From contig JAYQIC010000010.1 in the NCBI GenBank assembly GCA_038141425.1, positions 682,001 through 746,000 of the forward strand: DNA of 64,000 nucleotides. The letters run 5' to 3'. This DNA comes from UBA7985 sp038141425. GTDB lineage: Bacteria > Pseudomonadota > Alphaproteobacteria > UBA7985. The notes beneath the pieces were generated by a model. The model did not search any database and was not told where the DNA came from. It saw only the letters and a list, made by a program, of their open reading frames with translations. Shown one piece after another: positions 1 to 7,687 of the stretch (positions are counted from its first letter, which is position 1; each line of letters starts with the position of its first letter). A program made the position numbers and the translations under genes.

Positions 1-202
1 CGGTTGCACGCTCGGGGTCATTGACGAAGTGGCCCGCACCGCGGCCACCGGCGTGGATCTGGGATTTGACGACGTAGACCGGGCCGCCAAGTTTTTCGGC
101 CGCTGCGACGGCGTCTTCAGGGGTAAAGGCCACGGCGCCATCGAGCACGGCAACGCCGTAGTCTCTGAGCAGTGCTTTGCCCTGATATTCGTGGATATTC
201 AT
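1..202 (-). CDS. sucC: Succinyl-CoA synthetase beta subunit, N-terminal part (cut by window start)
   Basis: The minus-strand frame begins MNIHEYQGKALLRDYGV and continues through GGPVYVVKSQIHAGGRGAG, the hallmark start of the ATP-grasp domain of the ADP-forming succinyl-CoA ligase beta subunit. The enzyme converts succinyl-CoA to succinate with ATP formation in the TCA cycle, as a complex with SucD, which would lie beyond the window. Only about 67 residues are present. The start is the ATG at 202. It lies downstream of mdh in the same direction, as expected for an alphaproteobacterial TCA cluster, but a potassium-efflux pair sits in between. Confidence 0.95.
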   Translation of the reverse strand, partial: MNIHEYQGKALLRDYGVAVLDGAVAFTPEDAVAAAEKLGGPVYVVKSQIHAGGRGAGHFVNDPERAT

Positions 203-465
203 GCTGAGGAAGGCTCCCTGTCCTGCGTCTTTCCACCCCCATCCGGCGCAGGAACGGCGGGGGGCGGCGCTCGTCGACGCGTCGCGTCTTGAGCACCGGA
301 AGTCGCGCACACAATACGCCCGGTTTTGGGGGGGTCAATGCGCCTTCCTGCCTAGCGGTGTCGCGCCAGCGGCATGCAGCCATGGCGCCAAGGCCGGGTC
401 ACGTGCGGCCCGCAGGCCGATGCAGCAACAGCCGCCCGAATGGTCGCTGGCGGCGAGGCGGTTGG

Positions 466-507
466 GTTGGCGGTTGGCGAGCGTTGGTTGGCGGTTGGCG
501 TGCGTCG
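466..507. repeat. Imperfect 21-bp tandem repeat between kefC and sucC
   Basis: Two adjacent 21-bp units (466-486 and 487-507) share GTTGGCGGTTGGCG and differ at two bases near their ends. They sit in the 316-bp gap between the kefC stop and the sucC start. No promoter, terminator or small gene could be recognised in the rest of that gap. Confidence 0.7.
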
Positions 508-518
508 GTTGCGGCGCG

Positions 519-2504
519 CTAGCGCTCGTCGGCGTTGCTGCTGCCTTGCCAGCCCTCGGGCTGGCTGCCACGGCCCGCCTTTTCATCCTCAGCGAGCAGG
601 TTGGCGAGGTCTTCGGTCGCCTTCCGCACCCGTTCGATGCGTTCCTTCTCGCCGATGCCCTGCTCTTCCATCCGTGTCCAGTCGCGCATCAGCGCAATGT
701 CGTAGGTTTCGAAACGCTTGGCGGCCTGTCGCGCAGCAAAGGGGCGGGTGCCGAGGAATTCGAGCGCACGCTGGCTCATCTGGACAGCGCCTTCGAAGGT
801 TTCGCGCACCACCTCGTCGGCCCCGGCCTTGAGCAGGGTCATGGCGTCCCGGCGCTCGCGGGCGCGGGCAACGATACGCAAATGGGGGAAATGCCGTCGC
901 GCCAACTCGACGATCTCCCGCGTCTTATTGCTGTTGTCGATGGCGACGATCAGAACGCGCGCCGACCCGGCCCCGGCGCTTTCCAGCAGGTCAAGGCGGG
1001 AGGCATCGCCGTAGAAGGCCCGGTGGCCGAAGCGGCGCATCAGGTCGATCTGGTCGGGGTCGTGATCGAGGACCGTGGCCGACACCCTCAGCCCCTGTAG
1101 CATGCGGATAATGATGGTTCCCACACGGCCAAAACCGGCGACGATGACCGGATTGCCCTCGTCATAGACGTCATCGGCCGATGGATTGGACCGGGCCTGA
1201 GAGGCAGGCTGCAGCACGCGCTCGTTAAAGATCACCAGCATGGGGGTCAGCAGCATCGACAGCGCCACCACCAGCGTGAAGCGGTCGGTCAGCTCACGCG
1301 GCAGCACGTCTTCGGCGATCATGAAACCGAACAGGACGAAGGCGAACTCGCCGCCCTGCGCCAGCAGCAGTGCCATGGTGAACCGACTGCTCAGGTCCAG
1401 CCGCGCCACCGTGGCGAGCCCGAAGATGATCAAGGCCTTGAGCACGACCAGCCCCGCAAGCAGGCCGAAGATGATCAGCGGCTCACTGAGCAGGGTGTCA
1501 AAGTTGATCTGCGCGCCGACGGTGATGAAGAACAGGCCGAGCAACAGGCCCTTGAAGGGCTCGATATCGCTCTCCAGCTCGTGGCGGTATTCGCTGTCAG
1601 CCAGCACCACGCCGGCAATGAATGTGCCCAGCGCCGCCGACAGGCCGATGGCCCCCATCAGGAAGGCAATGCCAACGACGATCAGCAGCGCGACGGCGGT
1701 GAACAGCTCGCGGATATGCGTGCGGGCGACGACCCGGAACAGCGGGCGGATGGCGTAGCGCCCACCAAAGATAATGGCGAGAATGACCGCGATCGACACC
1801 CCGGCCTGCCCCCAGGCCGACAGGTTCTGGGTCAGGTCAAAGATCGCCTCTTCGCCGCCGTGACCTGCCCCGTGGCTGCCCGCATCGTGGCCACCCGCAT
1901 CGTGGCTGCCCGCAGCTTGACCGGCGCCATCGTGACCCATTCCCTCGCTAGCGCCGTGGCCATCCCCGCCCGCGAGGCCGAAGCCCCCCGGGTGCGCGAG
2001 GAAGGGCAGCACGGCGAGGATCGGGATGACCGCAATGTCCTGGAACAGCAGCACGGAAAAGGAGTTCTGTCCGGCGGGTGTTGCCATCTCACCCTTCTCA
2101 TTCAGGGTCTGCAGCACGATTGCCGTCGAGGACAGGGCCAGCGCCAGCCCGAGCGCCAGCGCCATCCGCCAGTCCAGCCCGAACACCTGCCCCAGCCCCC
2201 ACATGGCCGCCGCTGTAATCAGCACCTGCGCGCCGCCAATGCCGACGATGGGCACCCGCAGCCGCCACAGCTTCTTCGGCTCAAGTTCGAGGCCGACAAG
2301 GAACAGCATCATCACCACGCCGAATTCTGCGATGTGGGAGATCTGCACGGCGTCGGCACCCAGCCAGCGCAGCACCGGCGCAATCGCGACACCGGCGACG
2401 AGATAGCCCAGCACGGACCCCAGCCCCAGACGCTGGAACAGCGGAACGATGATGACGGCGGCGCCGAGAAACAGCGTCGCGAGGAACAGGAACGACGTGG
2501 TCAC
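519..2504 (-). CDS. kefC: Monovalent cation:proton antiporter-2, KefB/KefC-type potassium efflux protein
   Basis: A 661-residue CPA2 antiporter of the inner membrane that exports K+ in exchange for H+ and is usually gated by glutathione adducts. Residues 1-430 hold about twelve hydrophobic segments, including GLSAALGTFIAGVVLADS. A cytosolic TrkA-N (RCK/KTN) domain starts near residue 453 with VIVAGFGRVGT, the dinucleotide-binding glycine motif. Residues 182-217 form an unusual Gly/His-rich loop between membrane segments. The start is a GTG whose bases overlap the TGA of the upstream kefF-like gene (GTGA), so translation is probably coupled. The C-terminal tail (about residues 600-661) is charged and probably cytosolic. 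The frame is intact. Confidence 0.93.
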   Translation of the reverse strand: MTTSFLFLATLFLGAAVIIVPLFQRLGLGSVLGYLVAGVAIAPVLRWLGADAVQISHIAEFGVVMMLFLVGLELEPKKLWRLRVPIVGIGGAQVLITAAAMWGLGQVFGLDWRMALALGLALALSSTAIVLQTLNEKGEMATPAGQNSFSVLLFQDIAVIPILAVLPFLAHPGGFGLAGGDGHGASEGMGHDGAGQAAGSHDAGGHDAGSHGAGHGGEEAIFDLTQNLSAWGQAGVSIAVILAIIFGGRYAIRPLFRVVARTHIRELFTAVALLIVVGIAFLMGAIGLSAALGTFIAGVVLADSEYRHELESDIEPFKGLLLGLFFITVGAQINFDTLLSEPLIIFGLLAGLVVLKALIIFGLATVARLDLSSRFTMALLLAQGGEFAFVLFGFMIAEDVLPRELTDRFTLVVALSMLLTPMLVIFNERVLQPASQARSNPSADDVYDEGNPVIVAGFGRVGTIIIRMLQGLRVSATVLDHDPDQIDLMRRFGHRAFYGDASRLDLLESAGAGSARVLIVAIDNSNKTREIVELARRHFPHLRIVARARERRDAMTLLKAGADEVVRETFEGAVQMSQRALEFLGTRPFAARQAAKRFETYDIALMRDWTRMEEQGIGEKERIERVRKATEDLANLLAEDEKAGRGSQPEGWQGSSNADER

Positions 2505-3065
2505 TGTGCAGCCCCCTTTCCGGCAGCGTGGCGCGCCAGCAGGCCCCGCAGGGTTTGAATGTAGGTTTCTGCGCAGGCTTGCAGGTCTTCAACACCGATC
2601 CGGTCGGCATCATAAACGACCACCGGTTTCTCGTAGGTCATGCTGCACAGGTTGGCCGTGGCCTCAAAAGGGCAGCAGCAGGGTTTCGACCGGGAATTTA
2701 TTGTAGCCGTCGGGGCGGTAGTTTTCCTCGAGGGAGGCGGCTGTGGTGACGGTCAGCAGTGATTTGCCAGCCAGCGCCCGTCCATTGGTGCCGTAGGCCC
2801 AGTTGTGCTCCAGCACCACGTCCAGATACTCCTTGAGCAGGGCCGGTGATGAGTACCAGTAAAAGGGATGCTGCAGCACGATGACGTCGGCGGCCTCCCA
2901 CGCGGCCTGCTCGACTTCGACATCGACGTTGAAATCAGGATAGAGGTCGTAGAGACGGCGGACCTCGATATCCGGGTCGTCTTCAGCGCGGGCGATCAGG
3001 GCGGCACCGGCGTGCGACCCGTCCTCGTCGGGGTGGGCGAACAGAACCAGGGCTCTGGCGGTCAT
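2501..3065 (-). CDS. kefF: KefF-like NAD(P)H-quinone oxidoreductase, ancillary subunit of the potassium-efflux system (frame broken near 2667)
   Basis: A flavodoxin-fold NAD(P)H dehydrogenase of the KefF/KefG/MdaB type. It opens with RALVLFAHPDEDGSHAG, and LQHPFYWYSSPALLKEYLD is the conserved active-site stretch. Members bind FMN, reduce quinones or electrophiles and activate the cognate Kef channel. The frame stops at LLLPF next to four As at 2666-2669. Shifting one base restores FEATANLCSMTYEKPVVV and a tail ending RHAAGKGAAQ, whose stop overlaps the kefC GTG start, giving about 187 residues as expected for the family. The break is therefore probably a one-base homopolymer insertion. Its order directly before kefC matches kefF-kefC operons. 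Confidence 0.88.
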
Positions 3066-3237
3066 GGCGGCTCCTCGGTTGGGAGCGCTGGCCGAAACCC
3101 CGGTTCAGTCGGTCGTTTGCGTGGTCGGTGCGTCCGTCCACCAGGGCCGGCAGCACGCCAACCGGTCTGAGCCGATGACTCAGGCCGGGTCGGCCGGGAC
3201 CAGATTAACCTCAGCCCAGCCTTGGCTCAGCCTTAGC

Positions 3238-4189
3238 TCAGCTCAGGGCGGCGACGGCCTCGTTCAGGCCCTTCACCGCATCGACCGACGCGTTGAACAT
3301 GTTGGTTTCATCCGCGCTCAACGGCAGTTCGACGATGCGCTCGACACCATCCTTGCCGATGATGACGGGAACGCCGACGTACATGCCCTTGACCCCATAT
3401 TGGCCGTCGAGGAAGGCCGCGCAAGGCAGCAGGCGCTTTTTATCCTTTAGGTAGGATTCAGCCATGGAAATGGCGCTGGAGGCTGGCGCGTAGAACGCCG
3501 ACCCGGTGCCGAGCAGCGCGACGATCTCGCCCCCGCCCTTGCGGGTGCGATCGACGATGGCGTCGACCCGCTCCTGCGTAATCCAGCCCATCTGGATCAG
3601 GGTTGGCAGGTCGATACCGGCAACGGTGGTGTAGTTGGGGACAGGCACCATGGTGTCACCGTGCCCGCCGAGAACGAAGGCGGAGACATCTTCGACCGAC
3701 ACGTTCATTTCATCGGCGAGGAAGTGGCGGAACCGCGCGCTGTCCAGCACGCCTGCCATACCGACCACCTTGTGCGCCGGGCAGCCTGAGGCCTCCTGCA
3801 GCACCTTGACCATGGCATCGAGCGGGTTGGTGATGCAGATCACAAAGGCATCCGGGCAGTGCTCGCGGATCCCTGCGCCCACGGCGTTCATGACCTTGAC
3901 GTTGATCCCGAGCAGGTCATCGCGGCTCATCCCCGGCTTGCGCGCGACACCGGCGGTCACGATGACCACGTCGGCGCCGGCGATATCAGCATAGTCGCCG
4001 GTGCCGGTCATGGCGGCATCGAAGCCTTCCACCGGGGCTGCTTCCAGCGATATCCAGCGCCTTGCCCTTGGCGATGCCGTCGGCGAGGTCGAGCAACACA
4101 ACGTCGCCGAGGTCCTTCATGCCGGCGAGCAGCGCCAGCGTCCCGCCAATGTTGCCAGCGCCGACCAGTGCGATTTTGTTGCGAGCCAT
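3238..4189 (-). CDS. mdh: Malate dehydrogenase (frame broken near 4043)
   Basis: An NAD-dependent malate dehydrogenase of the lactate-dehydrogenase-like type used by alphaproteobacteria, oxidising malate to oxaloacetate. The N-terminus ARNKIALVGAGNIGGTLA is the Rossmann NAD site. ITNPLDAM, HKVVGMAGVLDSARFR and FVLGGHGDTMVP carry the substrate-binding arginines and the catalytic histidine. The first 45 residues are in one frame and the rest in another. Removing one G in GCTGGAAG near 4043 restores KALDIAEAAPVEGFDA. Total length is about 316 residues, which is normal. It is the first gene of the minus-strand run leading to kefF, kefC and sucC, and its promoter should lie in the AT-rich gap above 4190. 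Confidence 0.95.
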
Positions 4190-4496
4190 TCCCTTGTCCT
4201 TTCACGACCTGGTCAGAGCGCATGTTGGCTCTGACCGGCCTGTTCTTGTTCATCCACGACCTGACTAGAGCGCCACCCGTGCCGACGCAAGCCACCCTGA
4301 GGACGACCGTGGTTTGCATCTGACAATTGCGAAATGGCGTGAGCCTCGCAAAATCTCACGCCGCCAAATCAATACAAAATGGATTGAGGCGCTACAATCT
4401 GTTACAAACGCTCGAGTCAAAAATTATGCTGAAAAAAAGATTATAGGTTTTTCAACGTATTACATAATTTTTAATCGGAATTGTATTTTCGAGTCG
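4190..4496. other. AT-rich intergenic spacer upstream of mdh
   Basis: The spacer between divergent mdh and ridA shifts from GC-rich to strongly AT-rich sequence at about 4320-4490, unlike its surroundings. No convincing coding frame was found. It probably contains the mdh promoter on the minus strand, but no single -35/-10 pair could be chosen. The plus-strand promoter and terminator described in the next entries begin at its right edge. Confidence 0.5.
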
Positions 4497-4525
4497 TTGG
4501 CATTGGCACTGCAGTTGCGTATCAT
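4497..4525 (+). promoter_or_regulatory. Sigma70-type promoter for a candidate small RNA
   Basis: TTGGCA (4497-4502) and TATCAT (4520-4525) are separated by exactly 17 bases, a near-consensus housekeeping promoter. Transcription would begin near 4532. The next plus-strand feature is an intrinsic terminator about 70 bases further on, before any start codon. Confidence 0.6.
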
Positions 4526-4531
4526 CTTGCT

Positions 4532-4628
4532 ATCACGGGTGGATCGCAGTTTTCAGCGACAGCCTTTGATTATTTGATCCCTCTTCTTGCAGCCTCCTGG
4601 AGGTGCGTTCGCCGCACCTCCTTTTTTG
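4532..4628 (+). ncRNA. Candidate small RNA or leader RNA of about 95 nt
   Basis: The unit is bounded by a good sigma70 promoter (4497-4525) and a strong intrinsic terminator ending in six Ts (4599-4627). It contains no plausible coding frame. The stretch CCTCCTGGAGG just before and within the terminator stem contains an anti-Shine-Dalgarno-like CCTCCT, a feature of some trans-acting alphaproteobacterial small RNAs. Alternatively it is a terminating leader of the ridA-nth operon that starts at 4695. No family could be assigned; function is unknown. Confidence 0.45.
4599..4627 (+). terminator. Intrinsic terminator of the small RNA candidate
   Basis: A perfect 9-bp stem, GGAGGTGCG (4599-4607) with CGCACCTCC (4613-4621), has a 5-base loop and is followed directly by six Ts. 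Confidence 0.85.
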
Positions 4629-4694
4629 CGCTGAAGCGCCGGGCGCTCGACCACTGACAGCCAGAACAATCATTGAGCAATGAGGAGACCGGCC

Positions 4695-5159
4695 ATGGCT
4701 GGCACCATCGACGCGCGCCTGCGCGAACTCGGCATAACCCCTCCCCGACGCCCCCGCCCCCGTGGCCAACTACGTGCCGCGGTCCGGACCGGCAATCTGC
4801 TGTTCATCTCCGGGCAGGTCGCCATGGTCAATGGCAAGCCCGAAGCCGGTCGCCTGGGCGAAAACATGGAGGTCGAGGCCGGTGCCGTGGCAGCGCGCGC
4901 CAGTGGTTTGTCGATCATTGCCCAGCTGGCCAAGGCGCTCGACGGCGACCTCGACCGGGTGGTGCGGATCGTCAAGCTGGTGGGCTTCGTGAACTGCACC
5001 CCGGATTTTGTCGACCAGCCGCGGGTGATCAACGGCGCTTCCGATCTGATGGTCGAAGTCTTCGGCGACAAGGGTCGCCATGCGCGATCGGCTGTGGCCT
5101 CACCTTCCCTGCCGCTGGGCGTCCCGGTCGAGGTGGAAGCCATCGTCGAGGTCGAGTGA
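4695..5159 (+). CDS. ridA: RidA/YjgF family enamine-imine deaminase
   Basis: A 154-residue protein of the Rid (YjgF/YER057c/UK114) family, which hydrolyses reactive 2-aminoacrylate-type enamines released by PLP enzymes. The core FISGQVAMVNGKPEAGRLG, the helix around ALDGDLDRVVRIVKLVGFV, and the C-terminal RSAVASPSLPLGVPVEVEA with the arginine that binds the substrate carboxylate are all present. The ATG at 4695 is preferred because GAGGAG lies six bases upstream; an in-frame ATG at 4680 is the alternative. The last base of its stop overlaps the nth start. The length matches the longer Rid subgroup rather than the 128-residue RidA proper. Confidence 0.85.
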   Translation: MAGTIDARLRELGITPPRRPRPRGQLRAAVRTGNLLFISGQVAMVNGKPEAGRLGENMEVEAGAVAARASGLSIIAQLAKALDGDLDRVVRIVKLVGFVNCTPDFVDQPRVINGASDLMVEVFGDKGRHARSAVASPSLPLGVPVEVEAIVEVE

Positions 5160-5884
5160 TGACGGATGCGCCAGCGGTCGGCGCGCGCCAGCGCGTGCTC
5201 CAGCCCGAGCAGATCGAGGCTGTCTTCGAGGTGTTCCGGGGGATCGAGCCTGAACCCCGGGGCGAACTTGACTACGTCAACGCCTACACGCTGCTGGTCG
5301 CGGTGGCGCTGTCTGCGCAGGCGACCGACGTTTCGGTCAATGCCGCGACCAAAGCGCTGTTCGAGCAGGTAACCACGCCGGCGCAGATGCTGGCTCTGGG
5401 CGAGGAACGACTGAAGGGCTTCATCAAGACCATCGGGCTCTACAACGCCAAGGCCGCCAACGTGATCAAGGCGGCGCAGATCCTGGTCGACCAGCACGGC
5501 GGAGAAGTGCCCGAGGACCGCGTGGCGCTGGAGGCCCTGCCCGGCGTGGGCCGGAAGACGGCGAATGTGGTGCTGCAGATGTACTGGGGCCATCCGACCA
5601 TCGCCGTGGACACCCACGTGTTCAGGGTCTCGAACCGTATGGGGCTGGCGCAGGGCAAAACACCGGACAAGGTCGAAGAGGGGCTGAACCGGCGCGTCCC
5701 TGATGGCTTCAAGAACCATGCGCATCACTGGCTGATCCTGCACGGGCGCTATCTGTGCAAGGCGCGCAAGCCGGAGTGCTGGCGCTGCCCGGTCGCTGAC
5801 TGGTGCTGCTTCAAGGACAAGACACCAGCCCCTGAAACATGGTGCGGCGCCAGCCGTCGCCAGGCCCGCAGCAGAGCATCTTAG
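5159..5884 (+). CDS. nth: Endonuclease III, DNA glycosylase/AP lyase
   Basis: A 241-residue base-excision-repair enzyme that removes oxidised pyrimidines and cuts the abasic strand. The helix-hairpin-helix LPGVGRKTANVVL (about residues 128-140) carries the catalytic lysine (K133), and VDTHV carries the catalytic aspartate (D151). Cysteines at about 200, 207, 210 and 216 give the C-X6-C-X2-C-X5-C [4Fe-4S] signature. The ATG overlaps the ridA stop (TGATG), implying coupled translation. The tail after CCFKDKTPAP is some 15 residues longer than usual and may come from an indel at the true stop. Confidence 0.95.
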   Translation: MTDAPAVGARQRVLQPEQIEAVFEVFRGIEPEPRGELDYVNAYTLLVAVALSAQATDVSVNAATKALFEQVTTPAQMLALGEERLKGFIKTIGLYNAKAANVIKAAQILVDQHGGEVPEDRVALEALPGVGRKTANVVLQMYWGHPTIAVDTHVFRVSNRMGLAQGKTPDKVEEGLNRRVPDGFKNHAHHWLILHGRYLCKARKPECWRCPVADWCCFKDKTPAPETWCGASRRQARSRAS

Positions 5885-5959
5885 GCGCCAGCAATTTGTG
5901 GCGGGCTCGATTTGACGCCGCTTCGCGGCTTACAAATCTCCCCGCGCAGTTAAACGGAC

Positions 5960-5990
5960 AGGCCGCGCTACACGCGGCCTGGCGTCTTTT
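5960..5990 (+). terminator. Probable terminator of ridA-nth
   Basis: AGGCCGCG (5960-5967) pairs perfectly with CGCGGCCT (5973-5980) around the loop CTACA, followed by GGCGTCTTTT. The tract is weaker than a classical T-run. A second perfect hairpin with 9-bp arms, CGCATTTTC/GAAAATGCG, follows at 5991-6011, and a small GCCGC/GCGGC hairpin precedes at 5927-5939. Confidence 0.6.
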
Positions 5991-6149
5991 CGCATTTTCT
6001 GTGAAAATGCGCGTGGGATGGCCGAAGCCGCGCGAAGCGCGGTCGGGGGCAAGTCGGCGCAACCTTATTCAGTTGACACTCAACACGCGGCGCTTTGAGT
6101 GTCGTTTTGCAAAGAACTCCAACTGCTTTCAAAGGCCCTTCGACAATTT

Positions 6150-6339
6150 CAGGATAAACACGCCCGCTTTGAGTTTGATGAAGCTATTTACGACGCGCTC
6201 ACGGGAAGGACCGCGCTCAAAGCGCCAAGTCGAGACAAGGTCAGGATAAACCTTGTTTCAGCAAAGAATGCCAACGCGCTCAAGCTCACCTTCGGCAGGC
6301 AAAGGGAAAAGGATAAACTTCGGCAGGCTCAGGATAAAC
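6150..6339. repeat. Dispersed short repeats with the core CAGGATAAAC
   Basis: The gene-free stretch 5885-6460 carries CAGGATAAAC at 6150-6159, 6242-6251 and 6330-6339, and AAGGATAAAC at 6309-6318. The flank TTCGGCAGGC precedes two of them (6291-6300 and 6319-6328). Base composition is lower in GC than the neighbours and no coding frame is convincing. It resembles a degenerate interspersed intergenic repeat cluster. Confidence 0.55.
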
Positions 6340-6460
6340 TCCGCGTTTTGAGCGCAACGGAATTATGCACCCAACCCCCCGAGCCTTGTTTCTGTGCCTC
6401 CAACCCACACATCAGGGCTAAGCCCCATCTCCCGGCGCGTGCAAAGGATCGCCTAGCCCC

Positions 6461-7630
6461 ATGACACCCTCCGACGCACGCCTGCAGATCCGGACCATCT
6501 CAAGCCTGTCCGAGGTCAGCGCCGAGGCCTGGGACGCCTGCGCCGGGCAGTCCAACCCCTTCGTCAAGCACGGCTTCCTTTCCGCCCTCGAAGACAGCGG
6601 GTCAGCAGACGCGGCGTCAGGCTGGGCTGGGCAGCACGTGCTGCTGGAGGAAGCAGAGAGCGGCACACTGCTCGGTGCCGTGCCGCTCTACGTCAAGAGC
6701 CACTCCTACGGCGAATACGTCTTCGACTGGGGCTGGGCCGACGCCTACGAACGCGCGGGTGGGCGCTACTACCCAAAGGGCCAGGTCTGCGTTCCCTTCA
6801 CCCCTGCGACCGGCCCGCGTCTGCTTCTCGGCGATACCGCCGACGCCGATACCCAGCGCATTCTCGGCGAAGCCATCGTTTCCGTTGCCGGTCAGCTCGG
6901 CCTTTCGGGGCTGCATCTGACCTTTCCGGAGAAGGCTGAATTCGACGCCCTGGGCGAACTCGACAGCTTCGAACAGCGGCTTGGGCTGCAGTACCACTGG
7001 CACAACGCCGACTACGCGAGCTTCGATGATTTTCTCGGCGCACTGAACAGCCGCAAGCGCAAGGCGATCCGCAAGGAACGCCGTGACGTCGCCGCGCTCG
7101 ATATCGACATCCGCACCCTCAGCGGCGCTGAGATGACTGAAGCGCTCTGGGACGCTTTCTTCGCATTCTACCTCAATACCTCGGACCGGAAGTGGGGCCA
7201 GGCCTACCTGACCCGAAAATTCTTCTCCCTGCTCTCCGAGCGATGCGCCGACGACGTGGTGATGGTGATGGCCTTCGAAGGCGGACAGCCCGTGGCCGGC
7301 GCGCTCAATTTCCGCGGCGGAGACACGCTCTACGGCCGCAACTGGGGCTGCTCGGAAGACCACAAGTTTCTGCACTTCGAGGCCTGCTACTACCGCGCCA
7401 TCGACTACGCGATCGAGCACGGACTGGCGCGGGTCGAAGCCGGGGCGCAGGGCCAGCACAAGGTACAGCGCGGCTACCTGCCGACCCCGACCTATTCCCT
7501 GCATTGGATCGCCGACCCGGCGTTGCAGCGCCCGGTGGCCAATTTCGTCCGGCAGGAACGCGAGCAGGTCGAGCACCAGATCGAGACCATGCGTCTGCAC
7601 GATAATCCCTATCGCAAGGCCGAAATCTGA
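6461..7630 (+). CDS. GNAT/FemAB-like acyltransferase of the DUF482 (COG3146) family
   Basis: A 389-residue cytosolic protein with the conserved stretches WDACAGQSNPFVKHGFL near the N-terminus, YVFDWGWADAY, KRKAIRKERRDV, FYLNTSDRKWGQAYLTRKFF and GRNWGCSEDHKFLHFEACYY. These are hallmarks of the COG3146/DUF482 family, a double GNAT fold related to FemAB peptidyltransferases and often annotated as peptidoglycan-related N-acyltransferases. The substrate is not established. It is a monocistronic plus-strand gene in the gap between nth and clpA, with an intact frame. The specific reaction is not inferable from sequence. Confidence 0.8.
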   Translation: MTPSDARLQIRTISSLSEVSAEAWDACAGQSNPFVKHGFLSALEDSGSADAASGWAGQHVLLEEAESGTLLGAVPLYVKSHSYGEYVFDWGWADAYERAGGRYYPKGQVCVPFTPATGPRLLLGDTADADTQRILGEAIVSVAGQLGLSGLHLTFPEKAEFDALGELDSFEQRLGLQYHWHNADYASFDDFLGALNSRKRKAIRKERRDVAALDIDIRTLSGAEMTEALWDAFFAFYLNTSDRKWGQAYLTRKFFSLLSERCADDVVMVMAFEGGQPVAGALNFRGGDTLYGRNWGCSEDHKFLHFEACYYRAIDYAIEHGLARVEAGAQGQHKVQRGYLPTPTYSLHWIADPALQRPVANFVRQEREQVEHQIETMRLHDNPYRKAEI

Positions 7631-7687
7631 CCGGCGGCAACGGGGTTCAACCGATGATCCTCAGCGCAGCCCGCTGGCGTCGGGGCC

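Noticed and set aside
201..1100. Long plus-strand frames opposite kefC, clpA, GH51 and other minus-strand genes
   Set aside because: They are antisense shadows caused by high GC third positions. They lack family motifs, while the opposite strand has clear ones.
4314..4577. Open frame of 87 codons in the AT-rich spacer upstream of ridA
   Set aside because: It has no family similarity or ribosome-binding site, and it overlaps the promoter and start of the candidate small RNA. It looks like a chance frame in AT-rich DNA.
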